Of a stretch of DNA of 64,000 bases, positions 29,397 through 38,023 are shown piece after piece (the stretch's first letter is position 1; each line of letters begins with the position of its first letter). Position numbers and translations under genes: made by a program. The notes under the pieces were generated by a model. It was not told the origin of the DNA, did no database searches, and worked only from the letters and a program-made list of their open reading frames with translations. The stretch is taken from assembly GCF_903772925.1 (NCBI RefSeq), contig NZ_LR812090.1, positions 624,629-688,628 on the forward strand. Direction: 5' to 3'. The DNA comes from Alteromonas macleodii (GTDB lineage Bacteria; Pseudomonadota; Gammaproteobacteria; Enterobacterales; Alteromonadaceae).

Positions 29397-29512
29397 ACAA
29401 CTTTTGCGTATGTGGGGGCGAAAAGTTAAATAGTCACAAAACATTAAATTACGTTAGAACAAAGGGAAGTTACGCTAGCCCGCGGTTGACATAAGCAGGT
29501 CAATGCTGAAAA

Positions 29513-29545
29513 ATGTTATAACATCACTAGATAATGTTATAACAT
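29513..29545 (+). promoter_or_regulatory. Twin 12-bp palindromes, probable operator
   Basis: ATGTTATAACAT occurs at 29513-29524 and again at 29534-29545, 21 bp centre to centre (two helical turns), just before the Shine-Dalgarno of the receptor gene at 29562. The half-site ATGTTATA resembles Zur boxes, but the E. coli type has a longer centre. A TTGACA is at 29486-29491. A metal-dependent repressor site is inferred. Confidence 0.6.
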
Positions 29546-29561
29546 CCTTGAAGGAAACCTC

Positions 29562-32036
29562 ATGAAAATGCGTTCGCTGCTAAGTTTGTCCATAGCAGGG
29601 CTTTTAAGTGCGCCTGTGTATGCCACTACAGTAACGGGAAAAGTAACCGATACTGCTGGCCAACCAGTTGCTGGTGCAGAAGTTAAAATTGAAGGTAGCC
29701 GTCGCGTGGCTTACACCGATGAAAACGGCGTTTACCGCTTCAACGACGTAAAACAGCCACATATACATTTACATGTTTACTCTTCAAATTATATCCACGG
29801 TGATAACGACTTAGGTGACGTAAACGCAGATCAAAACGTCGACTTTGTTTTACAGCCCGCATCTGTTGAAAATATTGTTGTAACTGCTAATGCGCTTCAA
29901 TCATCGGTACTTGAATCGGTTACACCTGTAACTGTCATCGGGGCTGATAAACTACGTAAAATTGAAGCGCCAACCCTAGGCGAGACCCTTAAAAACGCGC
30001 CGGGTGTACACAGCACGTATTTCGGTCCAGTATCAAGTAGCCCAGTTATTCGCGGCAACGATGGTCCTCGCGTAAAGATAGTTCAAAACGGCTTAGATGT
30101 TTCTGACGTATCGCGCGTTGGGCCAGACCATAACGTAGCGACTACGCTTTCAAGCGCAACCCAGGTAGAAGTACTTCGCGGCCCAGCAACACTTCAATAC
30201 GGCAGCGGTGCTATCGGTGGTGTGGTAAACGTAGTAGATAAACGCATTCCCCAGTACCAAATAGACGGCGTAGAAGGCGAAGCAGAAACTAGCTACAGCA
30301 CAGTTAACAATGGTTCGTACACTCGCGCTGATGTGACTGGCGGTAGTGGCAATATTGTGTGGCATGTAGACGGTTTCTATCGCGACACAGATAATGCTGA
30401 CATCCCAGGCTTCGCGTCTATCGAACCTGATGAAGATGAACCTTACGGTGAATTAGAAAGCAGCGCCATGGAGACTCGCAACGTGGTTGCAGGCCTATCT
30501 TATGTAGCAGAGGAAGGTTACTTCGGCTTCGCGGTTGAGCAGTTAGACAACGAGTATGGCGTACCGGGCCACAGTCATGAGCACGAAGAAGAACATGACG
30601 AAGATGAGCATGATGAGTTGGATGGTGACCACGACGAAGACGATCACGACCATGAAGAAGAAGGCGTGCTACTTGATGTAGATATGACTCGCTACCAAGC
30701 AGCCGGTGAATGGCATTCTCCTTTCGAGGGACTAACTAACCTTAAATTTGCCGCGGCTTATACCGATTATGAGCACGCAGAAATTGAAGACGGCGAGCCG
30801 GGTACTGTATTCACCAACGAATCAAGCGATATTCGCCTGTCTGCTTACCATGAAGAAGTAAACGGATGGCACGGCGTATTCGGGTTACAGTTTAACCATA
30901 GCGATTATAATGCTGTCGGCGAAGAAGCTTTCACGCCAGCCAATACCACGTCAAGCTATGCACTTTATGTAGTTGAGCAGAAAAAAGTAGGTGACGTTAC
31001 CTTTGAGTTGGGTGGCCGACTTGAACGCACAACCTTGGATGCTGAAGCAAGCGAAGTAGAGCTTGACGTTTTACATGAAGAAGAGGAGCACGAAGGCGAA
31101 GAGCACGATGAAGAGCATGAGGGTGAAGAGCACGAAGAGCACGCTGTTGCTTTCAACTTCCCTGACTATGACTTCACCAGCCTGTCGCTTTCAGCGGGCG
31201 CTAACTGGGAATACCAGGAAGGCCACTCAATTGCAGTGACTTTATCACGCAGCGAACGCGCGCCTAGCCAGCAAGAACTTTTCTCTGCAGGTCAGCACTT
31301 AGCAACTCAAAGCTACGAAGTGGGTCTGGTATTTGATATGGACGAAGAAGGCCATATTGAAGAAGACTTAAGAAGTGTTAACGAAGAAGTTAGCACCAAC
31401 TTAGATATTACTTTCCGTAAATTTACCGGAAGTTGGGGCTACAGCGCGTCGTTCTTTTACAATCAGGCGGATGACTATATATTCCAAACGAGCACGGGTT
31501 TAATTGCACTTAGTGAACATGAAGAACACGACGAGCATGAGGAAGAAGAGCTAGAAGGCGAACACGAAGAGCACAGCGATGAAGAAGGTTTGCCTATCTA
31601 CTACTTCCAACAAGCTGATGCTGACATCTGGGGCTTTGAAGCAGAAACTTACGTAGACTTAACAGACACACTACGCTTAACTGTATTTGGTGACTATATT
31701 CGCGCAGAAGTAGAAGATGACAACCTTCCACGCACGCCACCTATGCGTTTCGGTAGTGAATTAAGCTATGTGAACGATGGTTTAAGTGCTGACGTGGGCT
31801 TTACGTGGTACGACGACCAAGATGAAGTGGCGTCGTTTGAAACCTCAACCGATGGCTACACACTAGTTAATGCTAGCGTTCAATACGAATTTGGTTCGCA
31901 AGGTATCGACTGGGTGCTATTTGCTCGTGGTGAAAACCTGACTGATGAAGAAGCTCGTGTTCATACATCTTTCTTGAAAGACCAAGCACCGCTTCCAGGT
32001 AGAAACTTTACTATGGGTGTACGAGCGTTGTTTTAA
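29562..32036 (+). CDS. TonB-dependent receptor with histidine-rich loops, probable zinc uptake (ZnuD-like)
   Basis: The 824-residue outer-membrane receptor has a signal peptide (to about residue 21) and a carboxypeptidase-regulatory-like domain (22-105). A TonB plug starts near VTPVTVIGADKLRKIEAPTLG, and a beta-barrel ends VRALF. Three His/Glu/Asp-rich extracellular-loop stretches lie at about 337-367, 504-528 and 652-672 (pattern HEHEEEHDEDEHDE). Such loops are typical of ZnuD-type zinc receptors. Twin palindromes sit right before the start. A strong palindromic terminator follows. Zinc as ligand is inference from the loops and the operator. Confidence 0.85.
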   Translation: MKMRSLLSLSIAGLLSAPVYATTVTGKVTDTAGQPVAGAEVKIEGSRRVAYTDENGVYRFNDVKQPHIHLHVYSSNYIHGDNDLGDVNADQNVDFVLQPASVENIVVTANALQSSVLESVTPVTVIGADKLRKIEAPTLGETLKNAPGVHSTYFGPVSSSPVIRGNDGPRVKIVQNGLDVSDVSRVGPDHNVATTLSSATQVEVLRGPATLQYGSGAIGGVVNVVDKRIPQYQIDGVEGEAETSYSTVNNGSYTRADVTGGSGNIVWHVDGFYRDTDNADIPGFASIEPDEDEPYGELESSAMETRNVVAGLSYVAEEGYFGFAVEQLDNEYGVPGHSHEHEEEHDEDEHDELDGDHDEDDHDHEEEGVLLDVDMTRYQAAGEWHSPFEGLTNLKFAAAYTDYEHAEIEDGEPGTVFTNESSDIRLSAYHEEVNGWHGVFGLQFNHSDYNAVGEEAFTPANTTSSYALYVVEQKKVGDVTFELGGRLERTTLDAEASEVELDVLHEEEEHEGEEHDEEHEGEEHEEHAVAFNFPDYDFTSLSLSAGANWEYQEGHSIAVTLSRSERAPSQQELFSAGQHLATQSYEVGLVFDMDEEGHIEEDLRSVNEEVSTNLDITFRKFTGSWGYSASFFYNQADDYIFQTSTGLIALSEHEEHDEHEEEELEGEHEEHSDEEGLPIYYFQQADADIWGFEAETYVDLTDTLRLTVFGDYIRAEVEDDNLPRTPPMRFGSELSYVNDGLSADVGFTWYDDQDEVASFETSTDGYTLVNASVQYEFGSQGIDWVLFARGENLTDEEARVHTSFLKDQAPLPGRNFTMGVRALF

Positions 32037-32059
32037 TTAACAGTTTTACTGTAGTAAGC

Positions 32060-32089
32060 AAGGGCGGTGTAACGTGTTACACCGCCCTT
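32060..32089. terminator. Long hairpin after the histidine-rich receptor gene
   Basis: AAGGGCGGTGTAAC / GTTACACCGCCCTT is a perfect 14-bp stem with a 2-nt loop (a full palindrome). Only a weak T-run follows. Confidence 0.7.
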
Positions 32090-32225
32090 GTCATTTATGA
32101 AGTGTGAAAAAATATTTATGCAGTTTGAAAAAATGCGTAACGCAATTTTTTCTTAGGGCTATACAAAGTAAAGATAAACAGCCCTAAAATAGTGACGATA
32201 AAGCAGCTATGAAGTAGAGGTGCAA

Positions 32226-32849
32226 ATGGATGAGATAGCGAACTGGTTAAGTACGCAAACCGAAAAGCACATAGTTTTAGGTTACGGAAGCTTACTCAGC
32301 AAAGATAGTCGAGAGCGCTACTCGAACATTTTCACAAAAGGGATCCCTGTAACCGTATCAGGGTTCGAGCGAGCTTGGGTGACGCGCAGTATCCATGAAG
32401 AGCAAACCTATGTAGGCGCCGTAGCCAACGCTCATAGCCAGCTGAACGCTCAGCTTATCCCCACGCAAATTAACCCCGCATTACAGGAACGCGAGAAAGA
32501 CTATCGATTTGTACAAGTAAGTCCTAAAGCGCTTAGTTTTCAACTTCACCAGTGTGAAGCAAAAGACGCGTTAAATGAGCGATTGGCTCAGTTCACTTTC
32601 TGGATTTGTGAAACACTCGCCTGCGAGCCAGCAAGCGAAGCTTTTCCTGTTAGCCAAACCTATGTTGATACTTGTATGGCCGGTTGCTTAGAACACGGTG
32701 GCATTGAAGAAGCGGAGCGATTTGTAATGCACACGTCGCTATGGGAACACCCAAGAATAAACGATAGAGTACAACCTAAATACCCACGTGCCGCAAAAGT
32801 AAATAATGAAACTATTGAGCATATAGACAGAATTCTAGCGAAGCGCTAG
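32226..32849 (+). CDS. Gamma-glutamylcyclotransferase-like protein
   Basis: The 207-residue protein has the fold signature VLGYGSLLSKDSRERY near its N-terminus, as in GGCT/AIG2/ChaC-like proteins that cleave gamma-glutamyl bonds to give 5-oxoproline. The C-terminal block SQTYVDTCMAGCLEHGG is conserved-looking, but I cannot place the catalytic Glu with certainty. ATG 32226 has gtagagg 5 nt upstream; a GTG two codons earlier is less likely. It stands just before a GNAT gene. Substrate unknown. Confidence 0.65.
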   Translation: MDEIANWLSTQTEKHIVLGYGSLLSKDSRERYSNIFTKGIPVTVSGFERAWVTRSIHEEQTYVGAVANAHSQLNAQLIPTQINPALQEREKDYRFVQVSPKALSFQLHQCEAKDALNERLAQFTFWICETLACEPASEAFPVSQTYVDTCMAGCLEHGGIEEAERFVMHTSLWEHPRINDRVQPKYPRAAKVNNETIEHIDRILAKR

Positions 32850-32888
32850 TTTTAGCAGTAACAAACGCCCTTAGGCAGAGAGTTTAGT

Positions 32889-33407
32889 GTGAATACTGAA
32901 GTATCAATTTTAACCTCCGACAGAATTACTTTAAGACCGCTCACGTTTGATGATCAATACTGGGTATTAGCATTACAGCAAGACGAGCTGTGGCTTAAGT
33001 ACATTGGAAGTAAGAATGTAAATACATTAGATGACGCCTGCGACTACATTGGTAAAACCAATGCTCAACGAGAAGAGTGGGGTTACGGTTTACTTGCTGT
33101 TGAGTTAAATGACACTAAACAGCCGTTAGGAGTTTGTGGGTTATTTAATCGCTTTGCCTTTGAATGCCCAGACTTGGGTTTCGCCATGTTGCCTGAAGCA
33201 AGAGGAAGCGGCTTATGCCACGAGGCATGCAAGAAGGTTATAGCTTGGGCTACTGCTGAAGGGTATGGCTTTTTAACCGCTATGACGCACCCAGACAATA
33301 AGGCATCGCAAAAGCTATTGCAGCGACTAGGGTTTAAAAAGCAGGGTCTCTACTTCGATAAAACCTTTCCAAAACAGCATTTGTTTAGAGTTGAACTTCA
33401 GCCATAG
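32889..33407 (+). CDS. GNAT N-acetyltransferase, RimJ/RimL type
   Basis: The 172-residue acetyltransferase has the start ILTSDRITLRPLTFDD, beta-4 LGVCGLFNR, and the acetyl-CoA loop PEARGSGLCHEACKKVIAWA. MTHPDNKASQKLLQRLGFKK follows; this N..S...L.RLGF pattern is typical of RimL-like enzymes. The start is GTG 32889. The substrate (ribosomal protein, other N-terminus or small molecule) cannot be told. Confidence 0.8.
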   Translation: MNTEVSILTSDRITLRPLTFDDQYWVLALQQDELWLKYIGSKNVNTLDDACDYIGKTNAQREEWGYGLLAVELNDTKQPLGVCGLFNRFAFECPDLGFAMLPEARGSGLCHEACKKVIAWATAEGYGFLTAMTHPDNKASQKLLQRLGFKKQGLYFDKTFPKQHLFRVELQP

Positions 33408-33463
33408 ATGAGTCCGCTCTATGGCTGAATGTCTAACGCTTTTCGGCCTAAACCGCTACAACC

Positions 33464-34072
33464 TTACAACGGTGGTAAAACGGTCACCTTTTTAATAATG
33501 ATTGGCTCAATCGGGACGTTATTAGCGTTAAGGCGAAGGGAGTATTCAGTTTCTACTTCTGACATCGCATCAACAATATCTTCGCCTTCCACAATAACGC
33601 CAAACACTGCATAGCCCCAGTCTCTACCCGGGTTTAAGCTGCTGTTGTCATTCACATTAAAGAAAAACTGTCGGTTTGCCGTATGCGGGTCATTTTGTCT
33701 TGCCATTGCAATGGTGTGTAGGTCGTTGGTTAAACCGTTGCCTGACTCATTAAAAATATCGGGGAAGTTTGATTTGCCATTGAAGTCAGCAGTATAGCCT
33801 CCACCTTGCACAACAAAGCCGGGCACGATGCGATGGAATATCGTGTCTTCATAGGCTCGCTTGTCCACATAACGAAGAAAGTTATTTACCGTAATTGGCG
33901 CGCGTCTTCTGTCTAGTTCAACCACGATATCGCCCATGGTCGTTTCAATTTTTACTCGTGGGTAATAATTATCGGGCTGAACCTGAGACCCATCGTCTTT
34001 CTTGGCCATAACCGACGAACTGCTGCCAATCAGCATAATAGCGGTCATAAGTGATAAAAGTATTTTCTTCAT
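33464..34072 (-). CDS. Periplasmic cyclophilin-type peptidyl-prolyl isomerase
   Basis: The 202-residue protein has a signal peptide (cleavage after VMA23). A bacterial cyclophilin domain follows: IFHRIVPGFVVQGGGY carries the active Arg/Phe/Gln, then TIAMARQNDPHTANRQFFFN. It catalyses proline cis-trans isomerisation during folding in the periplasm. It is most like PpiA. A conserved short linker (KKDDGSQVQPDNYYPRVK) precedes the domain. It is followed upstream on the same strand by rlmG. Confidence 0.9.
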   Translation of the reverse strand: MKKILLSLMTAIMLIGSSSSVMAKKDDGSQVQPDNYYPRVKIETTMGDIVVELDRRRAPITVNNFLRYVDKRAYEDTIFHRIVPGFVVQGGGYTADFNGKSNFPDIFNESGNGLTNDLHTIAMARQNDPHTANRQFFFNVNDNSSLNPGRDWGYAVFGVIVEGEDIVDAMSEVETEYSLRLNANNVPIEPIIIKKVTVLPPL

Positions 34073-34118
34073 AAAAATGCCTTTAAATATATTCCTTAAT
34101 TTGAGCGCTTCTTTGCGC

Positions 34119-35351
34119 TTAGCGTTTTGCAGTGCCTAAGATAACGAACTTTTTATCACTCGCAAGTACCTTGGCGCCACCAAACAGCTTTTTAAGTTTA
34201 ATGTGGTAGTCGAGGTGTCGGTTGCCAACCACCACCAAGTGACCACTTTTAATAAGCAATTCACGAGAGTCAGTGAACATTTGCCATGCAATATGGTCTG
34301 TGATCGCGTTTTGCTGATGAAACGGAGGGTTACACAAAATCTTGGTAACAGCAGGTTTATTTTCGCGATTTAAGAGTGTTTCTAAGCAGTTACTTGCCAC
34401 AAACTCGCACTGGTTAATTTTATCCGAAAAGTTGTTTAACACGTTGAGTCGGGCACTTTCCAACGCCATGTAAGACTCGTCCACAAATATCACTTTGGCG
34501 TCAGGGGCGAGAGACAGCGCGTTTACACCCAGTACACCATTACCACAACCCAAATCTACCACAACGTCATTGGCACTCACCGTCATGTGCTCAAGCATAA
34601 TACGCGCGCCAATATCCAGCGACTGCCGAGCAAATGTGTTGGCAAGGTTATCGATAGTAAGCTCTGTGCCCATGGTGCTTTTACACTGCCAACGCGTAGG
34701 ATAGGGAGAGTCAGCGAGTTTCAGAGACTCACGAGGCGTTGCGAAAATAAGCCGAGATTTCTTTTTAGCAAGAGAGGTGGTGGTAGGGCCAATATATCGC
34801 TCAAACAAGTTAAGCACCGACTTTGTAATGGACTTCACTTTGCCCGTTGCTACGATGCGAGTATCAGGCGTAACATATTTCTGTAAATCGATAAGCTGTT
34901 GTTCTAGCAAAGCGAGGGCGCGAGGGACTTTTATGACGATAAGGCTAGGTGTCGTTTCTGGTTTAAACGTTAAGCTTTGCACACTGGTTAACGTTTGCAG
35001 CGGTGCGGTCGCTAGCTCACTTGTACTGTCATCTACTGACGCATTGAGTAACTGATTGGCTTTTAAGTTCTCGGACAGTGAACGCAATGAAATATAGGAA
35101 TCGGACACCCAGTAAGGCGCTAAATAGGAAAACCAGCAGCCTAAAGCACCAAAGTCATCATTGAAGATCATCATTGACCCATCATTCTCATCGCTGCCAA
35201 CTGAGAGTGATGTTTCACTTAATAAAGTTTCGATGTGCTCAATAACAAGTTCATCGGCGCTATCCCATGCTTGAAGGCTTACATGCTGGTGCTTTTCAGG
35301 GTAGCGAATCAGCGAGAACTGGCGGTCGGCAAATATAAATTCTGTATTCAT
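34119..35351 (-). CDS. rlmG: 23S rRNA (guanine1835-N2)-methyltransferase RlmG
   Basis: The 410-residue SAM-dependent methyltransferase has duplicated MTase domains, as in RlmG/RsmC. The C-terminal active domain shows VVDLGCGNGVLGVNAL (SAM site) and the catalytic LCNPPFHQ. The N-terminus (FSLIRYPEKH...LQAWDSADELVIEHI) fits RlmG better than RsmC. It modifies G1835 in the large ribosomal subunit (family knowledge). A promoter region lies in the gap upstream. Confidence 0.88.
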   Translation of the reverse strand: MNTEFIFADRQFSLIRYPEKHQHVSLQAWDSADELVIEHIETLLSETSLSVGSDENDGSMMIFNDDFGALGCWFSYLAPYWVSDSYISLRSLSENLKANQLLNASVDDSTSELATAPLQTLTSVQSLTFKPETTPSLIVIKVPRALALLEQQLIDLQKYVTPDTRIVATGKVKSITKSVLNLFERYIGPTTTSLAKKKSRLIFATPRESLKLADSPYPTRWQCKSTMGTELTIDNLANTFARQSLDIGARIMLEHMTVSANDVVVDLGCGNGVLGVNALSLAPDAKVIFVDESYMALESARLNVLNNFSDKINQCEFVASNCLETLLNRENKPAVTKILCNPPFHQQNAITDHIAWQMFTDSRELLIKSGHLVVVGNRHLDYHIKLKKLFGGAKVLASDKKFVILGTAKR

Positions 35352-35656
35352 TGGGGTCTGTTTTTAGAGAAGGCTCAAAGCATTATCTACTAGGGAATGC
35401 TCATTCAGTTTACGTGCTAATGTCTATCTTATCATATCAACCACTTGGCTCTAGCGAATAACCCGTTATTCTTCGGTATTGAATGCACCTTGTATGAAGC
35501 ACGATATTTAACGATGACAGAGCAATCCGCACTGGAAAAGCATGCGTACTCATTGAAAACAAGGTGTAATTACATGAGCTCCAAAGGGGCATTGGCACCG
35601 TCAACTGCTATGCAGATAGCGAGTATTAAATATCAAATGAATTATAGTTCTTACAC
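35352..35656. other. Intergenic region rlmG / alkB-like gene
   Basis: This 305-bp gap between divergent genes holds the promoters. A 90-codon frame at 35445-35717 overlaps the downstream gene and shows no family feature, so I do not call it. No repeat or RNA gene is seen. Confidence 0.4.
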
Positions 35657-36310
35657 ATGCAATTTTCCCTGTTCGACACGGCTGAAGACAAGCGTACGTC
35701 TTACAAGCTCCCGTTAGTTGAAGGTGATGTCACTTATTTTTCTAACGCGCTATCGCAGGCTACTGCAGATACCTTTTTTGCAAAACTGCAAGCAGAGCTA
35801 CCCTGGCGTCAGGATACGATTAGGCTATTTGGCAAGCCGGTAAAAATTCCTCGGCTTCAAAGCTGGCACGGCGATCCTGAATGTACTTACACCTATTCAA
35901 ATTTAACCATGTCACCGAACCCTTGGACGGAAAGCCTTGCAGACATTAAAGCGCGCTGTGAGCAACTGTGTGAAAAATCGTGCGCGTCACAGTACAAAGT
36001 AAGGTTCAACAGCGTGTTAGCCAACTGGTACCGCGATGGTCAAGACAGCATGAGCTTTCATTCCGATGATGAGCCCGAGTTAGGCATCAACCCCGTGATT
36101 GCATCAGTTACATTAGGCGAGGCAAGACCCTTTGTTTTTAAGCATAAAGAAACAAAGGAAAAGCATACGCAGCTACTTGAACACGGCAGCGTCTTGATTA
36201 TGGCAGGCGCGACACAAACCCATTATGTGCACGGTATTGCGAAGACGGCTAAGCCTATCGGTGGTAGAATTAATCTTACATTTCGACATCTTATTCAAAG
36301 AGCTAGGTAA
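35657..36310 (+). CDS. AlkB-like 2-oxoglutarate/Fe(II) dioxygenase
   Basis: The 217-residue protein has the AlkB-family core. Iron ligands are His135 and Asp137 (SFHSDDE) and His192 (YVHGI), with Arg204 and Arg210 (RINLTFR) for 2-oxoglutarate. PRLQSWHGDPECTYTYS and FNSVLANWYRDGQD are typical of the ALKBH2/3-type subgroup. It likely repairs alkylated bases in DNA or RNA by oxidative demethylation. It is followed 5 nt later by a bolA-like gene. Confidence 0.88.
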   Translation: MQFSLFDTAEDKRTSYKLPLVEGDVTYFSNALSQATADTFFAKLQAELPWRQDTIRLFGKPVKIPRLQSWHGDPECTYTYSNLTMSPNPWTESLADIKARCEQLCEKSCASQYKVRFNSVLANWYRDGQDSMSFHSDDEPELGINPVIASVTLGEARPFVFKHKETKEKHTQLLEHGSVLIMAGATQTHYVHGIAKTAKPIGGRINLTFRHLIQRAR

Positions 36311-36315
36311 GCCAA

Positions 36316-36636
36316 ATGCAAGTAAAAGCGTTTCTAGAAACTACGATCGAGTCTGCACTTAGTCCACATTATCTTGAGGTTGTAGATGAAAGCTTCATGC
36401 ACAATGTTCCAGACGGTGCGCAAAGTCACTTTAAAGTTACCGTTGTGAGCGACGCCTTTGAAGGTAAGCGTTTAATAGCAAGGCACAGAGAAATTAACGG
36501 GCTTGCGGCAGAAGCGCTGCAGGGACCTGTTCACGCTTTGGCGCTTCACACATATACACCTGCCGAGTGGGAAGCGCGAGGTGGAGAGTCGCAAGCATCG
36601 CCTAACTGTTTAGGCGGCAGCAAGCACGATAAGTAG
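36316..36636 (+). CDS. BolA-family protein
   Basis: The 106-residue protein has the BolA fold signature SHFKVTVVSDAFEGKRLIARHREI and VHALALHTYTPAEW. The conserved His in ALHTYTP is the usual ligand residue for Fe-S clusters shared with monothiol glutaredoxins. It begins 5 nt after the alkB-like stop. The Cys in the C-terminal tail (SPNCLGG) is extra. The family acts in Fe-S trafficking and morphology. Confidence 0.88.
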   Translation: MQVKAFLETTIESALSPHYLEVVDESFMHNVPDGAQSHFKVTVVSDAFEGKRLIARHREINGLAAEALQGPVHALALHTYTPAEWEARGGESQASPNCLGGSKHDK

Positions 36637-36668
36637 CTCCCTCAATCGTACTAAATGGAAGTAGAAAC

Positions 36669-37361
36669 ATGACAAGTAGTGAAAAGACAAAAAATGGCGC
36701 CATCGACGATTACCTAAGTATGATAAAAACACCCGCTATTCAGGTTTTACTACTTGGGACAGGCTTTTTGTTAATGATGCTGTTTGTCTACATGGGCGTT
36801 TTAACGTCATTTGATAATGCAGTGTTTAATACAATTAGCGCGCTAGGCAATGTGTCGGGGTGGAAGCGTGATGTGCTTAGAGATACCACTGCGCTAGGTA
36901 GCAATACGGTACTAATTTTTGTTGTGGCAGCCGTTGCTGGTGCTTTAGGTATGGCGGGAGAGAAGAAAAAGGCCGTTACCTTTATTATTGCTGTTGCGGC
37001 GGGAATTGCGATGACGTTTCTTCTTAAAGCTGGGATCGACAGACCGCGCCCATCGCTGAACATGCAACATGTTGATGTGTATACCCAAAGTTTTCCTTCG
37101 GCTCACGCCACGCTATCAACCTTGGTTTACTTTTATGTAGCTCATTTGCTCACACATTTAACGCAAAGTACGAAGGTACGAGTGTGGATATACCTTGCGA
37201 CTACTCTGCTGGTATTTTGCATTGGCCTTAGCCGTGTCCTACTGGGTGTGCACTGGCCTAGTGATATTATCGCAGGCTGGTTTGCTGGTGGAAGCATGGC
37301 TGCATTTTGCTTTTACGTGATTAAGTGGAAGCGAAAGCTGCGTATTAAAGACAAAGGTTAA
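36669..37361 (+). CDS. PAP2-family membrane phosphatase
   Basis: The 230-residue protein has about six membrane segments and the complete type 2 phosphatidic-acid phosphatase signature: KAGIDRPRP (120-128), PSAH (143-146) and SRVLLGVHWPSD (188-199). It likely dephosphorylates a lipid phosphate such as undecaprenyl pyrophosphate or phosphatidylglycerophosphate at the inner membrane. The substrate cannot be resolved. Only 2 nt separate it from the next gene, so the two are probably cotranscribed with the alkB/bolA-like pair. Confidence 0.88.
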   Translation: MTSSEKTKNGAIDDYLSMIKTPAIQVLLLGTGFLLMMLFVYMGVLTSFDNAVFNTISALGNVSGWKRDVLRDTTALGSNTVLIFVVAAVAGALGMAGEKKKAVTFIIAVAAGIAMTFLLKAGIDRPRPSLNMQHVDVYTQSFPSAHATLSTLVYFYVAHLLTHLTQSTKVRVWIYLATTLLVFCIGLSRVLLGVHWPSDIIAGWFAGGSMAAFCFYVIKWKRKLRIKDKG

Positions 37362-37363
37362 GC

Positions 37364-38017
37364 GTGCAAGAACTCAAACGGCTTGGTGATGTTATCAAGC
37401 GGGATCCTTTCAGAATGGATTGCCTTCATACCTTGCGGTCGCTTGATTTACCGCAAGGCTACATAGGTGCAGGGTTTGTACGAAATGCAATATGGGATGA
37501 GTTGCATGAAAGGGTTAAACCAACGCCGCTTAACGATATTGATGTTATTTTCTTTAGTGATGAAATCGCAGTGTCTCAGAATGTTGCAATAGCCCAGACT
37601 TCAACAGAACCAGTATTTCAACGACAAGAACACTCACTAATAACTGCGGCCACTAAATCAGAAATAAAAACCCAAGAAAAAGCCATTGAACACCAGCTAA
37701 CTAAAATAATGCCCCAAGCTAATTGGCAGGTGAAGAACCAGGCACGTATGTATTTGTCTCACGGGCACTCTCCCTATAAAAGCAGTCACGAAGCCATTTC
37801 ATATTGGCCAGAACGTGAGACATGCGTAGCGGTTCGCTTATTAGCGAATGATGATTTAGACGTACTTGCACCATTTGGCTTAGCAGCAAATTTTGCCGGC
37901 ACCATAAGTATTAACCCACAATATCCAAGACCTGATGTTTTTAGAAAGCGACTTGCATCTAAGAATTGGCTTGACGTGTGGCCTTTGCTGAAGCTGCGCG
38001 AACAAAGGTTAAAATAG
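37364..38017 (+). CDS. Nucleotidyltransferase-family protein (DUF925-like)
   Basis: The 217-residue protein starts at a GTG and shows GAGFVRNAIWDELH and LNDIDVIFF, the nucleotide-binding and acidic metal (DID) motif of the DUF925/NTP_transf_6 family. The C-terminal part (FGLAANFAGTISINPQYPRP, KNWLDVWPLL) also fits. The reaction is unknown. It is the last gene of the run beginning with the alkB-like gene, and converges on nasR with 6 bp between stops. Confidence 0.75.
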   Translation: MQELKRLGDVIKRDPFRMDCLHTLRSLDLPQGYIGAGFVRNAIWDELHERVKPTPLNDIDVIFFSDEIAVSQNVAIAQTSTEPVFQRQEHSLITAATKSEIKTQEKAIEHQLTKIMPQANWQVKNQARMYLSHGHSPYKSSHEAISYWPERETCVAVRLLANDDLDVLAPFGLAANFAGTISINPQYPRPDVFRKRLASKNWLDVWPLLKLREQRLK

Positions 38018-38023
38018 GTTTAG

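Noticed and set aside
29513..29545. Canonical E. coli-type Zur box
   Set aside because: The palindromes lack the extra central bases of the E. coli consensus, so I call them only Zur-like.
30965..31156. Ser/Cys-rich minus-strand frame
   Set aside because: It is the antisense of the histidine/glutamate-rich loop of the TonB receptor, an artefact of repetitive codons.
35445..35717. 90-codon plus-strand frame before the alkB-like gene
   Set aside because: It overlaps the alkB start, has no ribosome-binding site or family signal, and ends in low-complexity Ser/Thr/Arg.
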